Shown here in pieces: positions 32,434-43,464 of a DNA stretch of 43,464 bases. Under the pieces are notes generated by a model. That model made no database searches. It was not told where the DNA came from and was given only the letters and a program-made list of their open reading frames with translations. The position numbers and the translations under genes are program-made. Origin of the DNA: Seison nebaliae (Eukaryota; Rotifera; Pararotatoria; Seisonacea; Seisonidae); NCBI GenBank assembly GCA_023231475.1, contig JALJEE010000636.1:1-43464 (forward strand), written 5' to 3'. Each line of letters opens with the position of its first letter. Position 1 is the first letter of the stretch.

Positions 32434-33579
32434 TTAGCTGGTGGAGAAGGAATTTGGTTGTTTGCACGAAATATTTAAGAAATGTACACAATTGTTATCA
32501 GTTGCGGAGATAAGTTTATGTTGGAGGAATGATGAACATTTTACATCGATCGAATTAATAGCGAGTGGTAAGGGAGGAATCAGATGTGACGGTGTAACAG
32601 TTGCATCTCCAATTTCCCAAATGAAAAGTAAACCATCTTCTCCACATGAATATAAATGGTCGGAATTAGCGAAACAAATATCCCAGACACAATCCTTATG
32701 TCCATGAGAATTATTTGTACCGAGAGTGGTGACAGGTAAGTCCAATTGTCGAATGTCGAATAAATGGATGGGACCGGTCATTGCTGCTACAGCCATTAAA
32801 TTCGAATTAATTGGATGTACATCGAGTTTAATAAATGCATCTTTTATAATATTTCTATCCAATTGATGATATTGATTTGGTCGATGGAATTTTTCACTAG
32901 TTCTTTGTCGTTTATCAAAAACTAAAATATTTCCGTCATTATTTACACCGTAAATGATGAAATTATTATCATTTGAATAATGAATGTCGTTAATGGAACA
33001 AGTACATTTCACACCATTCTCATCATTCTCTTTCCATTCGTGAATAACATTTCTTTGTCGAAATAAATCTAAAACTTTTACTTGACCGTTCACTCCGGAA
33101 CAAACTGCCGTATCCTCCACCAATGGAGATGTGGCAATCGCTTGAACACAACAACCTTTCATCATATTAAAATAATATTGATCATCATATGTGAGTGATC
33201 GATCGACATTTTCAAATGAGAATAATTTTGACCAATAAGAAATCGTATCGATAACTCCTGATCCGTTATCACCTTTTCCAATGGAGAACAAAGTAACCGA
33301 ACCGTTCGTTGAACCAGTAATACAAAAATCACCATTACCTAACCAATTCATACATCGGACTCGACCTGAGTGTGAAGCTGAAGATAATTTATCAAGGAAT
33401 TCTTCATTTTCACTCATCTCCCACAATGTCACTTCACTCGCCTCCGTCCAACTACCTGTTAATATTCTCCTCTCATTCAGCTTTGGAGACCATTTTATTT
33501 GATGAATTATATCTTTCGTTGTATTTGTTTGCACTTTGTTAATTTTAAAGAAATCATTCCCACCACAATCCTCCTCCAT
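32434..33579 (-). CDS. NUP43: NUP43-like nucleoporin (WD40, Nup107-160 complex)
   Basis: A single exon of 381 residues (human NUP43 has 380). NUP43 is a WD40 propeller in the Y-shaped Nup107-160 scaffold of the nuclear pore and at kinetochores. Family-like features: an N-terminal RRILTGSW block with EVTLWEM, CITGSTNGSVTLF, VCSGVNGQVKVLDL, VHPINSNLMAVAAMTGPIHL with FDIRQLDLPV, CVWDICFANSDHLYSCGEDG with LFIWE, and the C-terminal pattern LPLAINSIDV matching human LSVNTLDV. Overall divergence is high, and a different WD40 protein cannot be fully excluded, but the length and the conserved last blade favour NUP43. Confidence 0.75.
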   Translation of the reverse strand: MEEDCGGNDFFKINKVQTNTTKDIIHQIKWSPKLNERRILTGSWTEASEVTLWEMSENEEFLDKLSSASHSGRVRCMNWLGNGDFCITGSTNGSVTLFSIGKGDNGSGVIDTISYWSKLFSFENVDRSLTYDDQYYFNMMKGCCVQAIATSPLVEDTAVCSGVNGQVKVLDLFRQRNVIHEWKENDENGVKCTCSINDIHYSNDNNFIIYGVNNDGNILVFDKRQRTSEKFHRPNQYHQLDRNIIKDAFIKLDVHPINSNLMAVAAMTGPIHLFDIRQLDLPVTTLGTNNSHGHKDCVWDICFANSDHLYSCGEDGLLFIWEIGDATVTPSHLIPPLPLAINSIDVKCSSFLQHKLISATDNNCVHFLNISCKQPNSFSTS

Positions 33580-34968
33580 TGAACAAAGAAAAACAAATTG
33601 ATGTCAAATGAAAAATTATGTGATCGAAATAAAAATCACATTTGATTGATTATACTCTGTAATTCAACTAAAATACAACACCTTTCTTTATCTGTAATGA
33701 GAAATAAAGAAAAGAAAAAATTCTCATCAAAAATTATTTTTACGAACTTTTCAATTTTCAAATGTTAAGCTTAATTCAAATTTTCACTATTTCCAATCAA
33801 GAAGAGACGATAAATAACAACATGTTTAAATTCATCATTAATGTGCATGGGTGAAGATTAATGTGTGGATGAAATACATTTCCATACAATAAATAGTAAA
33901 TTACAATTAAATTGTCAGTTACAATTTCCATACGCTAACTACTTCATTTTCTAATGTTTGTGTCATTTCATCCAAAGTTTAAGTAGTAATATCGATAAAA
34001 TATGCATACGCACTTCAACTTCCATTCTTCGTACGAGTCTGTATGTATGTAAATTAGAATGCTAATTCAATTATGTCAGACAATGAAATTATTGGATATT
34101 GTTCTCTTCGTTGGTGATGTTGTTGAATGGAGTGAAATTCGAATAAGACAAAGCTAAAATTTTGAATTAAAATTTTTTTTTCTCTCTTTCCCCTTTCTCG
34201 TAATCGTTCCATTTGTTTATTAGGAAAGTAATTCACCAAGAAAATAATCAATACAGATATAAAGCTTTCTTTCATTGAACCAACATACGGAATATACACG
34301 ACTTTTACTTTTCGAATACAGCTTTATTAATCTCTTTTATTTTTCTTTTATTTCTATTAATCTGTTTAACTGTTCACATTATATTGTTCTCCCTACCCAA
34401 TAATAATGCTTCATGTGCAAATATATGTAGAGAAGAATTAATATATTCATTCTCCCTCTCATTTCGGCATACGGGAACAGATTGATTTCTATCTTTCTAT
34501 CTTCCACTCCTCAATTATTACTACAGAAAATGTGGTGGGTAGTATCTGTCTTTCTTCCCTAACCATTCTCTCATTATGTGGATAGAATTCGAATAAGACC
34601 TTCTTTCAACACCAATTTATTGAATAGACATCAAACAAATTTTCAATTTATTTATTACACTCCACTAAATGTTACATGTCTTCAATTCCCATTCACATAA
34701 AAGCACACTTATAGACGCATATGTCAGAGTTATTTGAGGATTTATTAATTTTTTTATTCGAATTAATTTCATTCTGTCGGAAAGACCGTACGTTAAATTG
34801 TCTATTAGATTAGAGGAATAAATTGACAAGATCTTCTTTTGACTTTCCTCTTCAATTACATCAACTTGTCTTTATAAATTCTTCTCATTTTATTTCTGTA
34901 TTCTCCCAACAAACTTCATTCCTTCACTCATAGACATTTTGTGCGTGTGTCTTTCATTTTGAGGCACG
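33580..34968. other. Long spacer upstream of casein kinase 2 alpha
   Basis: 1.39 kb of AT-rich DNA with no supported gene; it should contain the divergent promoters of NUP43-like and CK2 alpha. CTTTATAAATTC at about 34870 is a possible TATA-like site about 100 bp before the CK2 ATG. Confidence 0.5.
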
Positions 34969-36546
<1,578 letters not shown>

Positions 36547-36724
36547 TTCATTGAATGACATAAATAATTCTTTTATTAATTTCTCTATTGGAAAATGGAA
36601 TTACTTCATAATATTTTATTAATGACTTTTGGCTATTCCTTCCCACTCTCTACAATCACGTCACCTGATAATTTGAATAATTAACATAATTTGGAATGTT
36701 TGGGAAATTGTAAAATTATTCATG

Positions 36725-36870
36725 TGGGATATTTCGCACATGGGAATTTATTCATCTGGGACATTTGGTATATGGGAATTGATTAATTTGGGACATTTGG
36801 TCAATTGGAAAATATTAATTTGGGACATTTGGTACATGGGAAATAATTAATTTGGGACATTTTACAATTA
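36725..36870 (+). repeat. Degenerate tandem repeat, about 38-bp unit
   Basis: About four copies of a unit like GGGACATTTGGTACATGGGA followed by AATTNATTAATTT. It lies 180 bp downstream of the CK2 alpha stop codon. Confidence 0.75.
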
Positions 36871-37798
36871 ATTTTATTTGGCATTTTACAGATGCAGAAA
36901 TGAGCCGTACAAACGAATCTGTAAAATAATTCTTGTTATTTCGTATCATCAAACGTCTATGTATTTGATTTTTGAAGATTTAGTAATTTTTTGTTGGAGA
37001 AGTATTGAAAAATATTTTGATAAAATAAATTTTTTTCTTCAAATTTTTTATTTCTCTCATTTCTTCCTGAGTCTCGTTGACATTCTTTTCAATATCAGTC
37101 CTCCTTAAATTTGCTTATATTCTCGATTACTGTCCGCTTCTTAAAACGAATTAAATTATCTAACAGTCTTTCACCAAATTATTATTGTCAAATAAAAATT
37201 GTCAATTTCCTGATAATTATTAAAGGCTTGTTTATGAGTTAGATAGATAATTTAATTCATTTTCAGCACTACAATCTAATCATGTTTATTTAATATCATT
37301 TCCTTTAAATATCTCATATGTAAATAAGTGTTTAGGAAGGAAATTTCTCGTTTTGACCTTTCCCCTTTGTCCAACATCTACATGTTGAGTAGATACAACA
37401 ACAAACAGAGTACAAGTCGTCTCTGTTGTGAGTTCATGTATATATCTGTTCTAATATAACTTTAAATTTATTTGGAGAACATGAATTTTATTAGTAGATA
37501 ATCAATCAAGAGTAGATAAATACTTAGAAAGTGGGGAAAGTTTTTAATAAATTTCCTTCACGCAAACACAAACAATCTCATCTTTTCCTACTTACAAAAA
37601 CGATCTAAACATCCTTCGAATTTTTATTAGATTTTTAATGGAAAAATTTTAGGGAAATTAACGAAATTATTCCAAATAAAAACGACATTAATTTGTTGAA
37701 GAGGAATTGCCTCTATCGTTCTAATTCGGAATTCTTATGCTCCTAAATATGATATTACTATGACAATGATGCATCATTAATGCAATTCATCTTCCAAT
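36871..37798. other. Spacer, nothing recognised
   Basis: AT-rich. A 76-codon plus frame (36878-37108) runs out of the tandem repeat and looks like chance. Confidence 0.5.
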
Positions 37799-39940
37799 AT
37801 GATACGTATTTTCAAACTATCCAATATTTCCTTTTACCTTAAGGAACTATTAGAAAAGATTGGATTTCCTTTCAAAATAATTGTACGTCCAAAGAGAATA
37901 TCATATTATCTTCTAACTATCATCATATTAGTAGTGTTGTTGAATTATTATAATTATTCATCAGTCAATCATATACACATTTCCCACTTATCAGAACATG
38001 GTTAATTTCCGTAATCTTTCTCGTGTTTAATTTACCGTCATCGTCTAGAATTTCCATGTATCAATAACGAAGAAAGTTGTTGTTTGCCTCAAATGAAAGA
38101 ATATGATAAATTATTCAATCATCTTCTTATCAATTTAAGATCTACTTCCAATTGTCCATCTTCAAAACCTCCTCCAATTCAATTGATTCATGAAAAATTT
38201 ATTTATAATTATCCATCTGATTGTCGATTAATTGAAGTTATTTTTAAAATTATATATTAAAATATCAAAATTTTTAGATAACTCAAAATAGTAAAGATAC
38301 TTTCCAGTACAAAAGGTCAGATGGAAAAAAATATGAAAATTATCAGGAAATTGATTGGAATGACTGGGAGCGAATAGAAAATGGAAGTAGAATCAATGTA
38401 GAATCGGAAGTGATTCAAATTGAATGCAAGAAGAGAAGCCAAATAATTTTCCATAAAATCTTTCCAAATATTTATAAAAAATTCAATCGACGAACTCATA
38501 GGAAGGATGAAAAGAAGTCAAATATTATTTTATTAGGAATCGATTCGATTTCCCGATTGAGTTTTCGAAGATATTTAAAGAAATCTTTCAATTTTCTAAT
38601 GAAAGAATTAAATGGAATCGAATTTAAGAATTATCATCGAATAGGTAAAACTTCGATATCGAACATATTTCCATTATTAACCGGTTATTCTACACGAAGT
38701 GCATCTTATAAAAATTATTCAAAAAATTTAAAATTTGATCAATTTCCATTATCTTTTTTCCAACTTTTTACCACATCTCATTTCACTTTATATACCGAAG
38801 ATTGGCCTCGATTCAATACATTTAACTATCTACAAAATGGATTTGAAAATGCTTCGTCTATTTTTTCATTATATTTCCGTCCTTTCTGGTTGGCGGTTGA
38901 GCGAGAACATTTATTAAAATCTCAAAATTATAATTGGCACGAAAACATCATTCGACCAATTCAAAGTTTTTTCAATGATAAACTTCAACGCTTCACCATG
39001 ATTCAACCAAGTTGGCGTGAACATTGTTATGGAAATCGATGGAAATTCCAAATCCATTTCAATATCGTTTTGGAAGCGCTACATCGTCTTCGAGAAGAAG
39101 ATTTAGGAAATGGATTATTTTTCGCATTCCTCAACGAAATAGCTCATGAATATCCATATGCTGTTCAATTAGTCGATGATCATTTATTGAAATTCCTTAA
39201 AGATTTTAAAGAAAATAAATTCCATCAAGACTCTTATCTCATATTGTTTAGTGATCATGGTAGTAAATATGGAAAATTTCGAGAAACATATCAAGTTTTC
39301 TTTCTTTCCTCTTTTTACAATATCTCATGTTTAATTAAAGGGATTTCTAGAAAGTTTACTTCCCACATTAATTATCGTTCCTCCCAAAAATATTGAACAA
39401 GAAAAATTGGAGAATTTGAAAAATAATCAAAAATTAGGAAAATTTCTTAATCTTTTTGACGTCCACGAGACTATGAGGGAATTACTCAATGTCACAACTT
39501 CAACTACTCGAGACGTTATTGGTACTTCATTAATATCGAAACTCATTCCAGTTCAACGACAATGTGCCAATTTCTCTATTGAACCATCTGAATGTGCATG
39601 TCAACGCATAATGGAGGAAGATTACCAGAATTGTCAAAATATTAAATTGACAAAATTATTAAAGACGATTCATTTAGATTTTGGAAGAAAATTGATTGGA
39701 AGTCAATGTAAGAAAGTGAAGTATCGATCTATTCAAATCGAACATGTGAAATTCCTTCCTAAAAAACAAATTTGGTTAATGATAGGTAAAGTTTCGAATT
39801 TGGATATTCTCTTCGAAGTCCAATTGACTTGTCATCAGTTTTATAATCGGTTACCATTGACCATTAATCGCATAAATAAATATGGTAATAATTCCTGGTG
39901 TACTAATAATTATTCGTTGAAACATATTTGCGTGTGTTGA
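37799..39940 (+). CDS. DUF229 membrane-anchored alkaline-phosphatase-fold protein
   Basis: Four exons (37799-38000, 38049-38236, 38278-39294, 39341-39940) encode 668 residues; the three introns begin GTT. A short basic N-terminus is followed by one membrane span (YYLLTIIILVVLLNYYNY, about residues 40-58), so the bulk faces the lumen or the outside. DUF229 (Pfam PF02995) is related to sulfatases and phosphatases and is common in nematodes and arthropods; substrates are mostly unknown. Visible landmarks: the nucleophile region ILLGIDSISRLSF, FPLLTGYS, YTEDWPRFNTFNYLQNGF, FRPFW, HEYPYAVQLVDDH and the metal site FSDHGSKYG, then GFLESLLPTLIIV and the conserved FDVHETMRELL. All expected metal-site residues are present, so it may be catalytic. 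The C-terminal part is Cys-containing (SECACQRI). Confidence 0.92.
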
Positions 39941-40086
39941 GAATGACAATTGTTTTTTTTTTAATCCAATCACTTTTTATTACGATCTCTTATAATCTTT
40001 AACATAACAATGTTGGTAAGCTAATGGTTGGTGCTAACAAAATGGTTATCAATAAATTTAACGACCTATATGACAAGTTATGAAAA
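39941..40086. other. Short spacer before the inverted-repeat element
   Basis: 146 bp of AT-rich DNA between the DUF229 stop and the element; no signal seen. Confidence 0.4.
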
Positions 40087-40378
40087 TATAGGGTTATTCA
40101 TTTGGTTATAGACCTTTATTCGGATTTTGAGGACTTTAATTTATTTCATTCGGACTTTTATTCATCGGATATAGATTTCTATTCATCAACTAAGGACAAC
40201 TGGTCATTCAATCTGGATATCTATTCATTTTCTAACGACTAATATTCAGTATTAATAAAGACAACTATTCATCGTGAACGGACTACTATTCATCCCTTAT
40301 GCACCATTATTCTTGTCATCCGGACTTAAAGTCCTCAAAATCCGAATAAAGGTCTATAACCAAATGAATAACCCTATA
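40087..40378. mobile_element. MITE-like element with perfect 53-bp terminal inverted repeats
   Basis: The arms 40087-40139 and 40326-40378 are exact reverse complements over all 53 bases (outer ends TATAGGGTTATTCATTTGGT). The 186-bp centre contains six or more loose copies of a GGACAACTATTCATC-like motif in about 22-bp steps. There is no coding capacity. This is the structure of a non-autonomous DNA transposon or fold-back element; the lack of any mismatch between the arms suggests recent movement or gene conversion. No convincing target-site duplication is seen. Confidence 0.85.
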
Positions 40379-40906
40379 ACTCAAACTTCTTTTTACCAAT
40401 TTATTAGTAGAAAATTTTTAAGAATCCTATCAAGATCTTTCTCAATTGACAAACATTCATTAATTATATAAAATTATATTTGATTATTATAATTAAATTT
40501 TGTTCATTTATTCGAAAATTCTTTTTATATTCCAAAAAAAAAATAAAAAATTATTTCTTTTTATTATAATAAATATTTATAATCGTAATTACTTCTATCT
40601 AAAATTCTTTCTATTTGAAGAATTATTATTGATAAAAAATTAAAAAAATATTTTTTTGAGAAAAAGTTCGAAATGTCGAACATATTATTAAGAATTGACT
40701 ATGGAAACACAACTGAAATAGAATTGGGTGACTTGATTGATTTTTAGATAAGGAAATTGTTTAATAAAAATTTATTATTAGATTAGATTATTAGAATTCA
40801 TTGTAAAATGTTCAGATAAGAGATAAAATTCGAACAGTTTTTCAGATTCATAAAATATTCGGACAATATTTTTTCCTAAACTCTTTTCATTCACATCAAC
40901 ATTATC
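40379..40906. other. AT-rich spacer upstream of the C2-domain gene
   Basis: No gene or repeat recognised. Confidence 0.5.
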
Positions 40907-43277
40907 ATGGAAGAACGTCATAGTACTCATGCTTCGAGTGACGTGCCGAAAGCTGAATTTGAATCGTTTAAATCATTTCGTTTGAAACGGAAGAATAATC
41001 AGGATAATGGAGTACTACCGATATCATATGCAGGTGAATCATTTGCTCAGTTGATAGATTTGAAGATAAAAATGAGTCAACAATTGAAAGATATTCAAAC
41101 ACGACTCTATGATTCCCCACCATTCGGATCGAACGAACGTTTAACAAAACAATTTAGGAATAGTCTGGCTCCTCTCTTTCTCACACCTTCGATAACACCA
41201 GAATTTGTCATTCCGCCCACATTGAAAACATTGCAAGATAGAATCTCTCTTCGATTTCCAAATCATTATCAACCGAGATATGCTTTTCGGGATGAGGAGA
41301 AGAATGATATAAAAATTGATGTGAGTAAAATTTTGACAGATGAAAAAGAAGAGATGAAAAATGAAGAAATTGAGGGAAATCAATTGAAGATAACATCATT
41401 TGTTCGATCGATTGGTCGTATGATTGGAAGTCGAATTGGATCACATCGAGCTTCTGAAGTAGAGACGAGAGACGTTATTGCTTTGAATACGGAGAATGGG
41501 AAACCGATAAATTTTCCAACGATTCATGTAACTGAATGGAAGAATAAGAATAAAAATGATGATAATATGGATGAATCACGTAGTATGATTATGTCATCAA
41601 ATGGAGATAATTTAATGGATCAATTAAATGTAAAAAAGAAATTTTATTCTTTACTCGACGTTTCCACACATCTCTATCAATTGACATATTCAGGAAATCG
41701 AGATCGATGTGAAACAACGAAAGAATTTCGTCAAACGTCCAGATGTTCACTTTGTGAACATACTGGTATTGGTCAGACGATAAAGAAATCTATTAAACGA
41801 AATCGACCATTATTCAAATTCCTCATAACACCACAACTACAAATTTTAGATAAACCGATTTTGTTCAAATGTTTCAAAAATGATTCATCACTCAATCAAA
41901 TTTCATCTTTGATCTCTATCGAATTAGATATCGGAATCGAATTGAAATGTATCAATTTCGACAGTTTCGTAGCAACACAACATTTCGATTGTTTTAAGAA
42001 AAGTTGTTTCGTTCGTTTATTACAATGTCGTCATTCGATTTTATCGGAATTAATACCCAAATTACTAGTGATAACATTCGAACGGAAATGTGTTCCTCAT
42101 AAGAAGGGTAGATTGGAACGGCAAATTTTCGCTTTACCAAATGCTCAAGATTATTGTACTCAGAAATTTCTGATTGATAATGAGAATTATCTCTTCTCCA
42201 ACGATTTAATGGCAAGATTCGATTTGATTACTGAAGATACGATAAAATTTTCAAAAATTTTAGTCGAACTCGTTTTCTTCAAAGAATTAAAACAAACAAA
42301 AGTGAACACATCAAATTGTTCAGATTCGGAGAAAAATAAATTTGGCGGTTCTCCCTTTTCTATTTATGATATGGAGAAAGAGAAATCTTTCTTTTCTGAA
42401 ATGCATCATCATCGACAATGTACTTCGTATGGACAATTTGATAAAACTTATCAGAATTATATTCGACGATTGGAAGACATTTTAGAAAATAATTTAATTG
42501 TCGCATCAACGACAGTTCCATTAATGGAAAATAAAGAATATGGGTCAACTATTCAATTAACCAAAAGTAATCGTCATATGTTCATTACAAAAAATTCGGA
42601 AATTCGTTTTCTTTCCATTAAAAATGTTAAATTTTCTCCATAAATTTTTCTTTCTAATTTTCAATTTTTTCAGACATCTCTCGAATTGATGAGAGAACAT
42701 TCGATTAGTAATAATAAACGATTTACTGATTCTACAACCTGCACCATCCGTTTATGTCGTTTCAACACTTTCATTAAAATTACGAAAATTTATATTTCAA
42801 ATTTAAAGAAACATCTAATATATGGAAAACCAGGTTCCGTATATTTTTTCGTCCTTTATTCATTCTTTTTTAGACACATTCCTCTTGATTCAAATTTATC
42901 ACAACAGAAAATTCAGAAACGAATTTCAAACATCTATTTGTATGGAAACATCGTCACCGCAATGGAGAGATGATATTTTAATTCCGATACAAAGTTTCGT
43001 TCACACAAAAATCGTCGTCAAATTATATGATTGTACGGTGACTAATATATTGTGGAAGAAATCGGACAGTATCGATGCAAGCATCTTGAGAAGAATTCGA
43101 AGGAAACAAATTAATTTAAACGACGCTCAGAAACTTTATAATTTCGGAAGAATTATCAAAGAGAAAACCGCCCTATTCTTAGGACAGATCAATATCGGAA
43201 AATCAGTACTCTCAAATCTATCACCTTGTAAGGCAGATAATAATATTTTGGAACTAACTAAAATATTAAGGAATTAA
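40907..43277 (+). CDS. C2-domain protein of uncertain family
   Basis: Three exons (40907-42625, 42674-42833, 42874-43277) encode 760 residues; both introns begin GTT. The last 190 residues contain a C2-like fold: ITKIYISNLKKHL, TFLLIQIYHNRKF, then TSICMETSSPQWRDDILIPI and TKIVVKLYDC, ending FLGQINIGKSVLSNL. The SPQWRDD block is the classical NPxWNE site of C2 domains, but the calcium-binding aspartates are not all there. A Cys pair in SRCSLCEHTGIG and further cysteines in the middle could bind zinc. The N-terminus (about 300 residues) is charged and probably disordered. The C2 block has weak similarity to the ciliary protein CC2D2A, but the rest of that protein is missing, so I leave the family open. 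Confidence 0.65.
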
Positions 43278-43464
43278 ATTTAATTTCATGAAAAACCACC
43301 CATCAAACTATCATCATTATTCCATTGTGACATAGATATTTCTTCAGTTTCCCCCAATATTTCCAGAGAGAATGAAACATATGAAGATAATTTTGCTCAT
43401 TCAGAAACTCATATGGATTATTAGTTTTTTTCTAAACTCTCATTAATAACTTTCTTCTTATTCT
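43278..43464. other. 3' flank of the C2-domain gene
   Basis: AT-rich, no feature; the window ends here. Further exons of the gene beyond a GTT donor in this stretch are not supported. Confidence 0.4.

Noticed and set aside
34054-34299. 81-codon minus frame upstream of CK2 alpha
   Set aside because: No family resemblance, composition of AT-rich intergenic DNA.

Overview
The window is nuclear DNA from an animal. It is strongly AT-rich, all recognisable proteins are eukaryotic (most of them animal-type), and the genes carry very short introns (39 to 150 bp, mostly 40 to 60). Several genes belong to animals that keep cilia or flagella (a CEP72-like centrosomal protein, a CNBD2-like sperm protein). 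Gene spacing of about 4 kb points to a compact genome. I cannot name the species; a small invertebrate with a reduced genome, for example an orthonectid or a mite, would fit, but nothing here decides it.

Layout: 1-4560 holds a tail-like coding piece, a minisatellite and several coding-looking exons that I could not assemble into a gene. RAE1 (mRNA export, minus) ends the block. A non-coding snoRNA host gene (about 6640-7860, plus) carries three copies of one box C/D guide RNA in successive introns. CNBD2-like (8006-10200, plus) and the checkpoint kinase ATR (10389-18113, minus) converge. FAHD1 (plus) diverges from ATR. From 19.5 to 28.2 kb the window turns accessory: an orphan secreted protein, two minisatellite families, two intact single-exon ORFs of unknown origin around a decayed LINE reverse transcriptase, and a fold-back repeat. 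From 28.3 kb it is gene-dense again: a SUN-domain protein (minus), CEP72-like (plus), NUP43-like (minus), casein kinase 2 alpha (plus), a DUF229 membrane protein (plus), a 292-bp element with perfect 53-bp inverted ends, and a C2-domain protein (plus). The genes are independent housekeeping or structural genes. RAE1, NUP43 and SUN all act at the nuclear envelope, but they are not adjacent and I see no sign of a shared operon.

The most striking property is in the introns. In all 39 introns that I could place by matching conserved proteins or keeping frame (38 coding, one 5' UTR), the 5' splice site begins GTT. Almost all eukaryotic introns have a purine at that third position, and the usual G at +5 is also lacking here. 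This predicts a changed U1 snRNA or a changed way of recognising 5' splice sites in this organism. The second notable find is the tandem snoRNA array, whose conserved guide pairs with the 530-loop of 18S rRNA.
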